Source of the DNA: Burkholderiales bacterium | GTDB taxonomy: Bacteria > Pseudomonadota > Gammaproteobacteria > Burkholderiales > Burkholderiaceae_C | Direction: 5' to 3' | Assembly: GCA_030604135.1 (NCBI GenBank) | Contig: JAUVWL010000020.1 | Location: forward strand, 1-64,000 | Length of the DNA stretch: 64,000 nt | Part shown: positions 8,795 through 19,304 of the stretch, piece by piece | Position numbering within the stretch: position 1 is the stretch's first letter | How the letters are laid out: each line of letters begins with the position of its first letter | Notes under the pieces: generated by a model | Told to the model about the DNA's origin: nothing | The model's input: only the letters and a program-made list of their open reading frames with translations | Databases searched by the model: none | Made by a program: the position numbers and the translations under genes

Positions 8795-9913
8795 ATGTCA
8801 TGCACGCCTGTTCGCGCCTCGATGACCCGGTCGGCCACGTTGTCCCTGGTGCTTGCCGGGGTGTCATTGACGGCATGGGCGCAGCACTCCGTGAGTGTTC
8901 CCATGGAGGTCGAGCACAGCACCAACCCCGCTTTGGCCGTGGATGGCTCGCCATCGGTCACCCGGTACCGGGTATCCCCCCAATACACGATAGAGAACCA
9001 GAGCGGGCCGACCCAGACACGTTTCTCGTTCGGAGGCGTCATTGAGCGTTCGAGCAACACCGATGTGAGCGATCACCGTGCCGATCCCAACCTGTCGCTT
9101 GGCATCGAACAGGCCACGCCGACGGGCGGGCTGGGCCTGCGCCTGTCCCTGTCTCAGGCGTCGACGCGTGAGGTGGAATTCGCCGAAAGCGGGGTGGTGG
9201 CCATTGACGCGACCCAGCGCGACATTGAGCTCGCAGGGTCCTGGACGCGCGAGATCTCCGAGGTTTCGCGCTTCGAGCTGGGCCTCGGCCTTGCCAGGGT
9301 GAGCTACGACACGCCGCTGTACATTGGATCGCGTGAATGGACCGGGTCGGTGGGTGTCAGTCATGATCTGGCGGAAAGCACACAGGCCGTGGTGAGGTTG
9401 ATCGCTGCCCGACTGGATCCTGACCAGGGTCTGCCAGGATCATCAAGGCGTGGCATGGCGGTCGGCGCCACCACCCGCCTGAGCGAATCATTGGGCTTTT
9501 CTGGGGAAGTGGGGGTGGTCCGGACGACGGGCCTGGTTTCCCGGACCAGCCCGACGGCAGCGGTTCGGCTTGACTACGAAGGCGAGCGACTGACGTCAGC
9601 CCTGGAGCTTTCCCGCAGCCCGACGGTCTCCGGGACCACGGGTGCTTACTCGGTCACCCGTGTGGTCGGCTGGACGGTCGACTACCCCTTGTCTGAACGC
9701 ACCTCGGTGAACTTTTCTGCAAGCCAGGCGCGTTCACGAGGTGAAACAGGCGCCGTGGGTACAACGGTCTGGCTGGGCGCACGTCATTCCATCAGTGAGT
9801 TCTGGACCATGGAAGGTCGACTGGGTCAGCTGCGTTCGCGACCAGACGCCGGCGGGTCTGCCAGGGCCAATGTGCTCGGCTTGATGTTGACATACATGCA
9901 CCCCGATTTCTGA
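8795..9913 (+). CDS. outer-membrane beta-barrel protein of EPS locus
   Basis: A 372-residue protein with a signal peptide ending near AWA|Q, alternating polar/hydrophobic strands throughout and a C-terminal Phe, as expected for a BAM-inserted beta-barrel. It resembles the barrel proteins placed next to Wza- and Wzz-like genes in exosortase-type EPS loci, where a role in export across the outer membrane is assumed. It starts 13 bp after the export gene. ATG 8822 is an alternative start that leaves a more typical signal peptide. Confidence 0.7.
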   Translation: MSCTPVRASMTRSATLSLVLAGVSLTAWAQHSVSVPMEVEHSTNPALAVDGSPSVTRYRVSPQYTIENQSGPTQTRFSFGGVIERSSNTDVSDHRADPNLSLGIEQATPTGGLGLRLSLSQASTREVEFAESGVVAIDATQRDIELAGSWTREISEVSRFELGLGLARVSYDTPLYIGSREWTGSVGVSHDLAESTQAVVRLIAARLDPDQGLPGSSRRGMAVGATTRLSESLGFSGEVGVVRTTGLVSRTSPTAAVRLDYEGERLTSALELSRSPTVSGTTGAYSVTRVVGWTVDYPLSERTSVNFSASQARSRGETGAVGTTVWLGARHSISEFWTMEGRLGQLRSRPDAGGSARANVLGLMLTYMHPDF

Positions 9914-9930
9914 CAGGCAGGCACAGCACG

Positions 9931-11535
9931 ATGGCGGCGGATTATCAGTTGGGATTGCCGGAGTACTTGGCGATTGCCCGGCGCTGGGCTTGGGCGATCG
10001 CTGCCACCTTCGTTGTGGTTCTGGCCACCGCCATTGTGGTGGCGCTCATGCAGCCCAGGACCTACGAGGTCTCTGCCGTGCTGATGGCCGAGGGCCCGCA
10101 GATTGCCGTGGATGCTGCCCGCCAGCCCGCCCTGAGTTCGGTTGAAGACCGCATGCGCCAGACCAGCCAGCGGGTGATGAGCCGTGAAAACCTTGTTGAT
10201 CTGGCCCAGAGGCTCGAGGTTTTCGAAATGCCTCCAGGCGTTCCGCCTCTTAAAGAGGCCGATGTTGCGCGTTTGATGCGCAGCAGCCTCGGTCTCGAAC
10301 TGCGCACCGACAACCAGCACACGTGGCAACGTCCGGATGCGATGATCGTTTTTGATCTTTCCTTTCGGCACGAGAATGCCGAGAAGGCTCTGGAAGTTCT
10401 CAACGAACTGGTGCGTCTGTTTCTGGAAGACAGCTCGCGAGACCGTTCCGAGCAGGCCATCCGCACCGCAGAGTTTCTGGGCCAGGAAGCGGACAAGCTC
10501 CGAAAGGAACTCGAGGACTACGAGAACCGCATAGCCGCCTACAAGCGTGCTCAGGGCGGTGCCATGGTCGAAGGGCAGGCCCTCATCATGAGCAGTCTCC
10601 AATCCTTGGAGGCCGATCTCCGCTCGGTGGAGCAGGCCTACAGGACCGCTGTGGAAGAGCAAAGAACGCTGGAGGTGGAGTTGGCCAGCGCACGCGCCGG
10701 TGTGCCCGCTGCCGGTGGCGTTCCTGCGGCAGGCCCCTCGCTGGCGGAACAGGAGTTGACTCGGGCGCGGACCGAGCTTTCCCAGCTTCGAGCGATGTAC
10801 TCGGAGGACCACCCCGACGTGCGCACGCAAGTGCGCCGCATCAGGACGCTGGAACAGGAGGTGAGCCTTGAGGCCACTGCCAGAAGCCCGTCACGTGACG
10901 CCGCAGAGGGGCAGGCCAGGTTGGCGGTGTCTCGCCTTCAGACCCGCCTGTCGGCCGCGGAGTCCAGGGCAGAGCTTCTGCTGGGACAGCAAAGTACGCT
11001 CAGAGGCAACATTGCGCAGTTGCGCACCCAGCTGGCCCGTGCGCCGCAGGTAGAGCGAGACTTGGCGGCCCTGCAACGCGACTACGAAATTGTTCAGGCC
11101 AAGTTCGACGACATCCGATCGCAACACAGGTCGGCCCAGATCGCCGCCAGCCTGGTCGACTCACAGAGCGCCGAGCGATTCTCCGTTCTCGAACCGGCCT
11201 TCCTTCCGGAGTACCCCCTCAGTTCAAGCCGCCGCAAAATCGCGGCGTTGGGTGTCATCGCTGCGTTCGCGGCGGCCGCCGGCGCTGCGGTCCTTCTGGA
11301 GTCGCTCTTTCCCCGCGTCAGGGGTTTGAACGCCGTTACGTCCATCACAGGGCACAGGCCGCTGGTGGTGATCCCTTACATCAAGAACTCCCAGGATGCG
11401 CGAATGATGCGCGATCTGCGAATGTGGGTAGCACTTGGGGTCTTGCTGGCAGGTGCCATGGCCTTGATGCTTCTGCATTTTGCGGTACAGCCATTGCCCG
11501 AGATGTTCTCGGGCATGTTTGGCCAGGGTCAGTGA
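9931..11535 (+). CDS. EPS chain-length determinant (Wzz/PCP, kinase-less)
   Basis: The 534-residue protein has an N-terminal helix (~20-42), a long periplasmic coiled coil with heptad stretches (LGQEADKLRKELEDYENRI and following), a PCP-type segment, and C-terminal helices near 435-455 and 495-515. It is a polysaccharide co-polymerase that sets chain length with the Wzy-like polymerase. Here the tyrosine kinase domain is a separate downstream gene, unlike the fused form at 54457-56859. It follows the beta-barrel gene by 17 bp. Confidence 0.85.
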   Translation: MAADYQLGLPEYLAIARRWAWAIAATFVVVLATAIVVALMQPRTYEVSAVLMAEGPQIAVDAARQPALSSVEDRMRQTSQRVMSRENLVDLAQRLEVFEMPPGVPPLKEADVARLMRSSLGLELRTDNQHTWQRPDAMIVFDLSFRHENAEKALEVLNELVRLFLEDSSRDRSEQAIRTAEFLGQEADKLRKELEDYENRIAAYKRAQGGAMVEGQALIMSSLQSLEADLRSVEQAYRTAVEEQRTLEVELASARAGVPAAGGVPAAGPSLAEQELTRARTELSQLRAMYSEDHPDVRTQVRRIRTLEQEVSLEATARSPSRDAAEGQARLAVSRLQTRLSAAESRAELLLGQQSTLRGNIAQLRTQLARAPQVERDLAALQRDYEIVQAKFDDIRSQHRSAQIAASLVDSQSAERFSVLEPAFLPEYPLSSSRRKIAALGVIAAFAAAAGAAVLLESLFPRVRGLNAVTSITGHRPLVVIPYIKNSQDARMMRDLRMWVALGVLLAGAMALMLLHFAVQPLPEMFSGMFGQGQ

Positions 11536-11548
11536 GGTCATAGCCGCC

Positions 11549-12400
11549 ATGGAGCGAATCAAAGTAGCCATCGAAAAGGCGCGCGCCACCGAACGGTTGC
11601 TCGTGAGCGACCGGGAACCGGCGCCCGTCGCGCCCAGGCCCTCAACCTCGATGCCCCCTGCCAGAGCGGGGTCCGATGGGCCATGGGCCGGGCCTCTCAA
11701 CATCAAGTACGAGCGTACCCGGGTGGAGCAGCCCGACCCGGCCCTGCTCGAAAAGAACCGGATCATCGCGCACCAGAAGAACCACCCCAACAGCTGGGTG
11801 TTCGACACGCTTCGCACGCAGATCTTGCAGCAGATGGACGAAAACGGCTGGCGCATACTGGCAGTGACTTCGCCGACGGTTGACTGTGGCAAGACCACCG
11901 TGTCCATCAACCTGGCGATCAGTATTGCGCAGCAGATTCAGCGCACGGCGCTGCTGCTCGACTTTGATCTGCGACGCCCCAGTGTGGCCAACGTGCTGGG
12001 TCTGAGCACCCAGGTGTCGCTCAATGACGTCCTGCAACGCGGCCGAGACGTGGGCGATGCCATGGTCAACCCCGGCTTTGAGCGTTTGGTCCTGTTGCCG
12101 ACCGCCCGGCCAGTGGATCGGCCGGCCGAACTGCTGGCGTCACCCCGCGTCTCCGAGGTGCTTTCTGATTTGCGGAGTCGATACGCTGACCGGATCATGG
12201 TGATCGATCTGCCCCCAGTGCTGGCGGCCGACGATGTGTTGACGATGCTTCCGAAGGTGGATTGCGTGCTCATGGTGGTCGGCAGTGGTGCTTCGTCCGA
12301 GAAGGAGATCGAGGAAGCGCAGAGGCGACTGTCCAAGGCACCTTTGTTGGGCGTTGTACTGAACAAGGACCCCTCCGCCATGCCGGGCACCTACTACTGA
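11549..12400 (+). CDS. BY-type tyrosine kinase of EPS locus (CpsD/EpsG-like)
   Basis: A 283-residue cytoplasmic ATPase of the bacterial tyrosine kinase family. Walker A lies at TSPTVDCGKTT (107-117), Walker A' at LLLDFDLRRPS (136-146) and Walker B at VIDLPPV. The C terminus ends in Tyr-Tyr, a minimal autophosphorylation tail. In Walker A the usual Gly of PGxGKT is Asp112, which could weaken nucleotide binding. The kinase partners the upstream co-polymerase to control chain length. ATG 11549 is chosen because family similarity starts at MERIKVAIEKA. Confidence 0.85.
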   Translation: MERIKVAIEKARATERLLVSDREPAPVAPRPSTSMPPARAGSDGPWAGPLNIKYERTRVEQPDPALLEKNRIIAHQKNHPNSWVFDTLRTQILQQMDENGWRILAVTSPTVDCGKTTVSINLAISIAQQIQRTALLLDFDLRRPSVANVLGLSTQVSLNDVLQRGRDVGDAMVNPGFERLVLLPTARPVDRPAELLASPRVSEVLSDLRSRYADRIMVIDLPPVLAADDVLTMLPKVDCVLMVVGSGASSEKEIEEAQRRLSKAPLLGVVLNKDPSAMPGTYY

Positions 12401-12517
12401 AGCCTTGAGCCGGGGTCCGTTTGGTCAATGTGGTCGAATGTAGAGGACGCCAGCAAGGCGTTCGGCGCGCCAGTGGACGCGGAGCACACGTGGTGAACAG
12501 GGGCCTTGGCGGCGAAC

Positions 12518-14032
12518 ATGCCTGAACATCTTCGCGCGCTGGTCGTCATCCTGGTCGTTGCCGCACTGGTCTTCCAGATTGCCAGGCCGTTGGCCCTGCG
12601 CATCGTTTCCACGGATACCTTTTCAAGTTGGCGCAACGCCTGGCTTGGTCTGACCCTGTGCTTGTTTGTCTTTCACAACTTCTGGGTTTATGCACTGTTG
12701 CTTGTGGTCTGGGCGAGGCACCTGGCCAAGCGCGAATCCCAGGTTGTCGGGGTCTTCTTCTTTTTGCTCTTTATCGCGCCCCCCGCGACCATGAACATCC
12801 CGGGGTTCGGTGTGATCAACCACCTTTTTCCGGTGAGCCAGTATCGACTGCTCACCTTGGCGCTGTTACTGCCCGCGGCCTTGGGGCTGTACAGGCGACG
12901 CACCACCATCAGGTATGGCGAGTCACCGGTGGACTGGATGGTGCTGGGCTACCTGGTCCTCACTTGCGCCCTGTCGTTCAGGGATGCTTCGCTCACCGGG
13001 GGCTTGCGTCTGGTGTTCATCCAGATCACCGACATCTTCCTGCCCTATTACGTGGTCAGTCGAAGCCTTCGCAGCCTTGAAGACTTCAAACGGGCCCTGT
13101 TCGGCTTTGCTTTGGGTGTGGTTGTGCTGTCCCCGCTCGCGCTGTTCGAAGTTGTGCGCTACTGGAAACTCTATGCGGCACTGTTTGCCGCATTGGGGTT
13201 CAACCCGTTCGAGTACGGCGGGTATCTTGAGCGTGCCGGGGTGCTCAGGCCGGATGTCACGCTGGGAAATTCCATTGTGCTTGGTTACGTCTTGATGGTG
13301 GGGGTCGGTTGTTACCTGTTCTTGCGTGCCTACATGCCATCGAACATGCGGACCCACCTGGGCATGGGGTTTCTGGTGGGCGGTGTCATCTGGTCACTCT
13401 CGCGCGGCCCCTGGATGGGCTTGGGCTTGTTGATACTGGTGTATGTGTTCACTGGCACCAAGGTGATGAGTCGGACCATCAAGCTGGCACTGACCGCAGG
13501 AGTGGGGCTGTTGATCGCCATCCAGTTTCCGGCCGGTCAGTTCCTGATCGATCTGCTTCCGTTCATGGGAGAAAGTGAGGCAGGCAGCGTCGAGTACCGT
13601 GGCAACCTGCTGACACAGGCCCTTCCTGTGGTGCTCAGAAACTTCTGGTTCGGCTCCACCGACTTCCTATCCGCGCCGGAAATGCAGGTGATGATCCAGG
13701 GGCAGGGCATCATTGACATCGTCAACAGCTACCTGGCGGTGGCCTTGACCTATGGCGTGGTGGCGCTGGTTTTTTATGCCGGCGCCTTTGTACTGGCCGC
13801 GCTCCACACCTGGAAAGGCATTCGGCAGACCAAGAGATTCGATGAGCAGGTGGCTCTGCTTGGCAGGGCGCTGTTGGCCACCCTTCTGTCCATCATGCTG
13901 GTGATCTACACCGTGAGCGGTATATCCGCAGTGCCCCTCGTTTACTGGTCGTTCATCGGCATCTGTGTGGCTTACAGCCATATGGTACGGGCGTCGAGGG
14001 CAGAGAAAAACACCCGGGGAAGACCGTCTTGA
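12518..14032 (+). CDS. Wzy-like EPS polymerase / O-antigen ligase family protein
   Basis: A 504-residue protein with about 11-12 membrane helices and a large periplasmic loop near 360-400, matching the Wzy_C/O-antigen ligase layout and resembling the ligase-like proteins of exosortase-associated EPS loci. It would polymerise the flipped repeat units on the periplasmic side. A 117-bp gap separates it from the kinase gene. ATG 12518 is chosen over TTG 12506. Its stop overlaps the next gene start. Confidence 0.82.
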   Translation: MPEHLRALVVILVVAALVFQIARPLALRIVSTDTFSSWRNAWLGLTLCLFVFHNFWVYALLLVVWARHLAKRESQVVGVFFFLLFIAPPATMNIPGFGVINHLFPVSQYRLLTLALLLPAALGLYRRRTTIRYGESPVDWMVLGYLVLTCALSFRDASLTGGLRLVFIQITDIFLPYYVVSRSLRSLEDFKRALFGFALGVVVLSPLALFEVVRYWKLYAALFAALGFNPFEYGGYLERAGVLRPDVTLGNSIVLGYVLMVGVGCYLFLRAYMPSNMRTHLGMGFLVGGVIWSLSRGPWMGLGLLILVYVFTGTKVMSRTIKLALTAGVGLLIAIQFPAGQFLIDLLPFMGESEAGSVEYRGNLLTQALPVVLRNFWFGSTDFLSAPEMQVMIQGQGIIDIVNSYLAVALTYGVVALVFYAGAFVLAALHTWKGIRQTKRFDEQVALLGRALLATLLSIMLVIYTVSGISAVPLVYWSFIGICVAYSHMVRASRAEKNTRGRPS

Positions 14033-15525
14033 GCAGCTCATCCGAAACCCCTGTGGCTGTGACCGACCACGAGAAGTCCAGCTACTCAGAGCGAGCCCGC
14101 ACCGGGACGATGTGGGTGGTGGCTGCGTTTGGAGGTGGACAGGTCATTCGTCTGGCATCCAATATCGCGCTCGCCGCCTTGCTGTTCGAAGAGGTGTTCG
14201 CGCTGATGGCGATTGTCGGCGCGGTCATGCAAGGCCTGGGCATGTTCTCCGATATCGGGTTGAAGCCGAATGTGGTGCAGAACCCGCGTGGTGAAGAGCC
14301 GGCATTTCTGCGCACCGCCTGGACCATGCAGGTCATCCGGGGCTTCTTGCTGTTCCTGTGCGCCGTCATCCTTGCGTGGCCGATGGCCCGCTTCTACGGT
14401 GCCAACGACCCCATGGCCTTTCAACTGTTGTGGCTGATCCCGCTGGTGGGGTTCGGGGCTGTCGTTGACGGCCTGGTGGCCTCCCGCGTGCTGGTGGCGG
14501 AGCGACGCATGAACGTCGCCGTTGTGATCAAGATGGATTTTCTGGTGCAGGTCGTCAACGCTGCGGTCATGGTTCTGCTGGCCTGGTACCTGCGGTCCGT
14601 CTATGCACTGGCTCTGGCGGGCTTGTTCAGTGGTGTTTTGCGGGTCTGGCTCTCTTACTCGATGATTGCTGGCGCGCCAGACCGGTTTCAGCTGGAAAGG
14701 GAGTCTGTCCGCTCCATTTTTGGCTTCGGGAAATGGATTTTTCTGAGCACGGTGATTTCCTTTCTCGCCATTCAGATCGATCGCCTTCTGCTCGCCGCCA
14801 TTTTCCCCTTGGCTGCAGTGGGCGTCTACTCGATGGCGACCAGTTTGGCCATGATGGTGACCATGCTCAATGGGGCTGTGCAGTCATCCATTGTGTTCCC
14901 ATGGTATTCCCGGATGCTCGATCAAGGTGTGCCGCTGGAAGAGGCCTTCAGGCGCACCCGTGTGCCGTTGATGCTGGTGATGACGTTTGTGGTTGTCCTG
15001 CTGATCACGGGGGCCAGCAGTTTCTTTGAGCTGGCCTACGACGAGCGCTACATCAAGGGCGGGGACTTTCTTCCCATGCTGGCACTGGCGGGCTGGTTCA
15101 GCAGCCTCAGCGGTATCTACGGATCGGTGTTCCTGGCAACAGGCAAGCCGCGGCTGATCGCCGTGGTCAGTGCCGTCAAGGTGCTGGCATTCCTGGCCTT
15201 TCTTCTGCTGTTCCTGCAGTTTGACTTCTCCATTGAAATGGCGGTGCTGGCGGTGGTTGCGAGCGAAGTGGTCACGACACTGGCCAGTCAGTGGTTTGGG
15301 CGGAGGATGGGTTTGCGCAACCTCAGAATGGAGTCGCTGACCTTGTTGCTGCTGCTCGGGACCGCAGCGGCGGGCTGGTGGCTGGTGCACGAGGTGCCAT
15401 GGGTTGCGGGGCAGTCGCCATTCATGCGGCTTGTTCTGGTCGGTTTGCTCGAAGTCTGTCTGTTCGCGCCCCTGGCCTACCACTATGTGCTGCCCATGCT
15501 GAAGCGAACGGTCGAGGTGCAGTGA
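14029..15525 (+). CDS. Wzx-type lipid-linked oligosaccharide flippase
   Basis: The 498-residue protein has 12-14 predicted helices of the MOP (polysaccharide exporter) superfamily, beginning near GTMWVVAAFGGGQVIRLASN. It should flip undecaprenyl-PP-linked repeat units to the periplasm. The start is TTG at 14029, overlapping the polymerase stop by four bases (TTGA) behind a GGGGAAGA ribosome site, so the two genes are coupled. Substrate range cannot be read from sequence. Confidence 0.85.
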   Translation: MSSSSETPVAVTDHEKSSYSERARTGTMWVVAAFGGGQVIRLASNIALAALLFEEVFALMAIVGAVMQGLGMFSDIGLKPNVVQNPRGEEPAFLRTAWTMQVIRGFLLFLCAVILAWPMARFYGANDPMAFQLLWLIPLVGFGAVVDGLVASRVLVAERRMNVAVVIKMDFLVQVVNAAVMVLLAWYLRSVYALALAGLFSGVLRVWLSYSMIAGAPDRFQLERESVRSIFGFGKWIFLSTVISFLAIQIDRLLLAAIFPLAAVGVYSMATSLAMMVTMLNGAVQSSIVFPWYSRMLDQGVPLEEAFRRTRVPLMLVMTFVVVLLITGASSFFELAYDERYIKGGDFLPMLALAGWFSSLSGIYGSVFLATGKPRLIAVVSAVKVLAFLAFLLLFLQFDFSIEMAVLAVVASEVVTTLASQWFGRRMGLRNLRMESLTLLLLLGTAAAGWWLVHEVPWVAGQSPFMRLVLVGLLEVCLFAPLAYHYVLPMLKRTVEVQ

Positions 15526-16706
15526 GAAGTGACTGGGCGAACCTCATGAGCCACCGTGCTGCCCCGCCGCAACAGGCCCGAGGACTCGTCGCCAGGGTCA
15601 GGTCCCACCTGATATGGCGCTGGGGTGTTGTGCGCAAGCTGCCCGCCAGACTCATCAACGACTGGTTTGGCAACGTCTGGTATGACAGGTGGCTCAAACG
15701 CAGGATCAGCGTGACCAGCGGTCAGATCCCGGCCGCACCGCGTTGCGCCATTTTTGTGATGTACCCGCGACTGGGAGTGCAGGCGTCGCACCTGAATTCG
15801 CTGGCCTACTTGTTGCGCAAGGGCTTTTCTCCGGTCGTTGTCAGCAATTTGCCGCTGTCACCGGACGAACGGACGCAGCTGACCCCGTTGTGCTGGCGCC
15901 TGGTGGAAAGGCCCAATTACGGCTATGACTTCGGCGCCTATCGCGACGGCGTGCTGCTCTTGCTCGACGAACTCAGCGCTGTCTCGCAACTGTTGCTGGT
16001 CAACGACTCGGTGTGGTTCCCCGTCCCCGGTTCGGCCGACTGGTTGTCGCAAGCCGAGCAGATCTCTGCGGATCTGGTGGGAGCGGTTTCCAACGACGGA
16101 TTGGTGGAGTTCCTGTCTGATCCGGGACGGGATGCACCGTGGCGGTACAACCCCTCGGCGCCGAGACTCCACTATTGCTCATTTGCGCTGCTGGTGGGCT
16201 CCCGCATCCTGAAAGATGTCGGTTTTAGACGCTTCTGGCAAGAGTTGAAACTCACTTCCGACAAGTTCCTCACGGTACGGCGGGGCGAGGTCGGTTTCAG
16301 CCGCTGGGTGATCGACCGGGGCTATAGCCACGCAGCCGCTCTGGACCTGTCGCATTTCGATCAGGTTGTCGAACAGATGAGTCTCCCGCAACTGCGTGAG
16401 CTGGCAGAGCACCTGATCATCCCTGAGGATGCCGAATTGCGTGCCGAACAGCGCCAGCTGCTCGAGGTGCCGGACGGGCCGTCGGGCCCATCGGATCTGA
16501 GGCGCTTCATTTTGTGGGCGACGGCGGCGACAGGCCCGGCTTATGCACTGCCGCATTGGTTTCTTCAGCAGCGTTCAGCCGGCTTCCTCAAGAAGTCTCC
16601 GATGTGGCTCAACGACGCCACTGCAGAGATCACAGAGTCGCTCGTCGAGCGCTTCGGAGACCCAGCCATGCTGGAGGAGGCACGCCAGCTCAGGGCGCGG
16701 CGCTGA
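15522..16706 (+). CDS. RgpF-like (rhamnan synthesis F family) protein
   Basis: A 394-residue protein with the RgpF-type core: [17 protein letters not shown], then [12 protein letters not shown] and [12 protein letters not shown], motifs seen in rhamnan synthesis protein F and related GT-A enzymes. It probably glycosylates or finishes the EPS chain. The GTG at 15522 overlaps the flippase stop (GTGA), following the style of this operon; ATG 15546 is the alternative. It is the last gene of the rightward EPS operon, and its 3' end overlaps the convergent moaC by 17 bases. Function is inferred from family only. Confidence 0.65.
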   Translation: MRSDWANLMSHRAAPPQQARGLVARVRSHLIWRWGVVRKLPARLINDWFGNVWYDRWLKRRISVTSGQIPAAPRCAIFVMYPRLGVQASHLNSLAYLLRKGFSPVVVSNLPLSPDERTQLTPLCWRLVERPNYGYDFGAYRDGVLLLLDELSAVSQLLLVNDSVWFPVPGSADWLSQAEQISADLVGAVSNDGLVEFLSDPGRDAPWRYNPSAPRLHYCSFALLVGSRILKDVGFRRFWQELKLTSDKFLTVRRGEVGFSRWVIDRGYSHAAALDLSHFDQVVEQMSLPQLRELAEHLIIPEDAELRAEQRQLLEVPDGPSGPSDLRRFILWATAATGPAYALPHWFLQQRSAGFLKKSPMWLNDATAEITESLVERFGDPAMLEEARQLRARR

Positions 16707-17202
16707 AATGTCCGCTCTTGCCTCCCCGCTTCTCCAGCAGCCTGACCGCTTCCAGCGTCATGCCACGGTCGACCGCCTTGCACATGTCGTAGATGGTCAG
16801 CAGGGCCACGCTGCAGGCGGTGAGGGCTTCCATTTCGACACCGGTCTGGCCAGTGCACTCGGCGGTGGCGCGGCAGATGACGACCGGCGCTGCCGCCTCG
16901 ATCTCGAATTCCACCGCCACCCGGGTCAGGGCGATCGGATGGCACAGGGGGATCAGGTCGGCGGTGCGTTTGGCGCCCTGGATGCCGGCGATGCGGGCGA
17001 TGCCCAGCACATCGCCTTTTTTGGCACTTCCGGTGCGGATCAGCGCCAGGGTGGCCGGCTCCATGCGGATACGGCCTTCGGCGACCGCCACCCGGTGGGT
17101 ATGGGCCTTGGCAGCCACGTCCACCATATGGGCCTGGCCCTCGGCGTCGAAATGGGTCAACCCGCCAGGGTGCACGGGGTGGGGCGCAGATGTATCGCTC
17201 AT
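16690..17202 (-). CDS. moaC: cyclic pyranopterin monophosphate synthase
   Basis: The 170-residue protein has the MoaC landmarks [11 protein letters not shown] and [13 protein letters not shown], with the catalytic Lys in the KRTADL region and DMCKA near the end. It converts the 3',8-cyclo-dihydro-GTP product of MoaA to cyclic pyranopterin monophosphate in molybdenum cofactor synthesis, as a cytoplasmic hexamer. Start ATG 17202 gives the usual length. It is divergent from the bepA-like gene, with 68 bp between starts. No other moa gene is in the window. Confidence 0.95.
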   Translation of the reverse strand: MSDTSAPHPVHPGGLTHFDAEGQAHMVDVAAKAHTHRVAVAEGRIRMEPATLALIRTGSAKKGDVLGIARIAGIQGAKRTADLIPLCHPIALTRVAVEFEIEAAAPVVICRATAECTGQTGVEMEALTACSVALLTIYDMCKAVDRGMTLEAVRLLEKRGGKSGHFSAAP

Positions 17203-17270
17203 GTCGGGATTTGCAAGGAATTTACCTGGGATCGGGATGAACCCCCGCCCCTTGACGGCATCATACGGCC

Positions 17271-18932
17271 ATGCGCTCGTCCAAGCACCCCTTCTTGCCG
17301 CCCACCCGTGCCCGGTCGGTCCGTGCCCTGACCGCCCTGCTGGTCGCCGCCCTGGTGGCACCGGGAGGGCCGCTTCGTGGCCAGCCGGTGCAGGAGCCGA
17401 CGGCCCTGCCTTCCCTGGGGGACGTCGATGGCATGACACTGGCGGACGAGCGCCGCCTGGGCGACCGCATCGCGCGCGACATCTACCGCGATCCCGACTA
17501 CCTGGACGACCCCCTGCTGGGCGACTACCTCCAGCGCCTGTGGCAGCCTTTGCTGACCTCGGCGCGGACCCGTGGAGAAGTGACGCCCGAACTGGCCGAA
17601 CGCATGGCCTGGGAACTCATGATCTCGCGCGACCGGCGCGTCAATGCGTTCGCCCTGCCCGGTGGCTACTTCGGTGTTCACCTGGGGCTGATCGCCATCA
17701 CCGACACATCGGCCGAACTGGCGTCCGTGCTGGCCCACGAGCTCAGCCACGTTTCGCAGCGCCACATTGCCCGCATGCTGTCCCGACAGGACAAGGTGGC
17801 ACCCTGGATCATCGGTGCCATGATCCTGGGCGCGCTGGCGGCACGCAGCAACGTGGACGTGGCCAATGCGGCCATCGCCGGCAGCCAGGCGGTGGCCATC
17901 CAGGGCCAGCTGAATTTCTCCCGCGACATGGAACGCGAGGCCGACCGGATCGGCTTTTCGGTGTTGACCGGGGCCGGGTTCGAGGGCGAGGGCTTTGTCA
18001 GCATGTTCGAGAAGCTGCAGCAGGCTTCCCGGCTGAACGACGACGGCGCGTTTCCCTACCTGCGCAGCCACCCGCTGACCAGCGAGCGCATGGCCGACAT
18101 GAAGGCCCGGCTGCCGATGGCCGGGTTGGGCTCGTCCGGGCCGGTCCGCGCGGCCACTCCGCCTGGTCAACCGGTTCCCGGTCAGGGACTCGGTTTGAAC
18201 CTGAACCTGCCCCGCCAGACCGACTTGCCGTCCATCCTCCTGCCTGCACCCGGTTTGCACCCTTTGATGGCGGCCCGGGCGCGCGTACTCGCGGAAAACG
18301 GGCCCGATCGCTTGCGTGCCTGGCTTGCCAGCGGTCAGGCCGAGCAGGTGCGCCCGGGCGAGCGCTACGCGGCGGCCTGGGCCGCGCACCGTCTGGGACA
18401 ACCGGCGCTGGCGGTTCAGCTGGCGCAACGTTTGCGCGATGAGGTAGCGCCCGAGGTGGCCTGGGTGGCCGATGCCCTGTGGATGGAGGTGGTGCTGGCG
18501 CCCGCCCACCAGCGCACGCCTGCGCAACTGGCCGAGCTGGCCCGTCTGCGAGACCAGGCGCTGGCGGCGGGCGACCGCGGCCGCTTGCTCCTGGGGGCTC
18601 AGGCGGCGCTGGCCACCGGGGAGCTGCGGCCGGCGGCGTCCCGGCTGCAGACCTGGGTCGTCAACCACCCGCGCGATGCCATGGCCTGGCAGGCGCTCAG
18701 CGCGGTCTACCGATCCCAGGGCCAGACGCTGAGGGCGGTGAGGGCCGAGGCCGAGGCCCACGTGGCCACACGCGACTACGCGGGGGCCCTGGAGCGGCTG
18801 CGGGCGGCACAGGCATTGCCTGTGGCGCAACGCTCGGCCGACCCGGTGGAGATGGCGGTCATCGACGCGCGCACGCGCGATGTCCAGGCTTTGCAGCGTG
18901 AGGCAGAACGGGCGGAGCGCGAAGGGCTCTGA
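17271..18932 (+). CDS. bepA: BepA-like periplasmic M48 metalloprotease with TPR domain
   Basis: A 553-residue exported protein: signal peptide about 1-38, M48 peptidase domain with the zinc motif HELSH in [13 protein letters not shown] and the downstream EREAD Glu ligand, then an alpha-helical TPR-like C terminus rich in Ala/Arg. E. coli BepA (486 aa) is a protease/chaperone that helps assemble or degrade LptD and BAM substrates in the periplasm. The length and domain order match. The C-terminal Arg/Ala-rich repeats are longer than in E. coli. Confidence 0.87.
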   Translation: MRSSKHPFLPPTRARSVRALTALLVAALVAPGGPLRGQPVQEPTALPSLGDVDGMTLADERRLGDRIARDIYRDPDYLDDPLLGDYLQRLWQPLLTSARTRGEVTPELAERMAWELMISRDRRVNAFALPGGYFGVHLGLIAITDTSAELASVLAHELSHVSQRHIARMLSRQDKVAPWIIGAMILGALAARSNVDVANAAIAGSQAVAIQGQLNFSRDMEREADRIGFSVLTGAGFEGEGFVSMFEKLQQASRLNDDGAFPYLRSHPLTSERMADMKARLPMAGLGSSGPVRAATPPGQPVPGQGLGLNLNLPRQTDLPSILLPAPGLHPLMAARARVLAENGPDRLRAWLASGQAEQVRPGERYAAAWAAHRLGQPALAVQLAQRLRDEVAPEVAWVADALWMEVVLAPAHQRTPAQLAELARLRDQALAAGDRGRLLLGAQAALATGELRPAASRLQTWVVNHPRDAMAWQALSAVYRSQGQTLRAVRAEAEAHVATRDYAGALERLRAAQALPVAQRSADPVEMAVIDARTRDVQALQREAERAEREGL

Positions 18933-18941
18933 GGGTGCAGA

Positions 18942-19304
18942 CTACTGGCGATAGCCGGTCGGGAACATCGATCGCAATGCCGACTCGACCGCCAGCATCA
19001 GCAGCGAATAGATGATCGAGCCGAGCAAGGCCGCCCAGAAGCCGTTGACGCCAAACCCGCCCAGCAAGCCGGACGCCGCCCAGAACATCAGGGCGTTGAT
19101 GACAAACAGGAACAGACCCAGCGTCACCAGTGTCACCGGCAGGGTCAGGATGACCAGCACAGGGCGCAGCAGCGTGTTGAAGAAGGCGATCACGGCTGCA
19201 GCGATGAGCGCCGACCCGTAGCTTTGGACCTGTACGCCAGGGTAGATGGCGGCCACCAGCAGCAGGGCGCAGGCGGCCAGCAGCCATTTGATGAGCAGTC
19301 TCAT
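18942..19304 (-). CDS. phage holin superfamily IV-type membrane protein (YvlD family)
   Basis: A 120-residue protein made almost wholly of four membrane helices (about 4-22, 31-53, 58-80 and 86-108). It matches the small holin-like PF04020 family found on many bacterial chromosomes, including the LRPVLVILTLPVTLVTLGLF core. The family function is unsettled and this is not evidence of a prophage. It is convergent with bepA (9 bp apart). Confidence 0.8.
   Translation of the reverse strand: MRLLIKWLLAACALLLVAAIYPGVQVQSYGSALIAAAVIAFFNTLLRPVLVILTLPVTLVTLGLFLFVINALMFWAASGLLGGFGVNGFWAALLGSIIYSLLMLAVESALRSMFPTGYRQ

Noticed and set aside
8227-16706. Left EPS locus as a complete exosortase/PEP-CTERM system
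   Set aside because: The gene types fit, but no exosortase and no PEP-CTERM tail were found in the window, so only resemblance is claimed.
18942-19304. Phage holin-like gene as a sign of a prophage
   Set aside because: The family is a common chromosomal membrane protein and no other phage gene is present.
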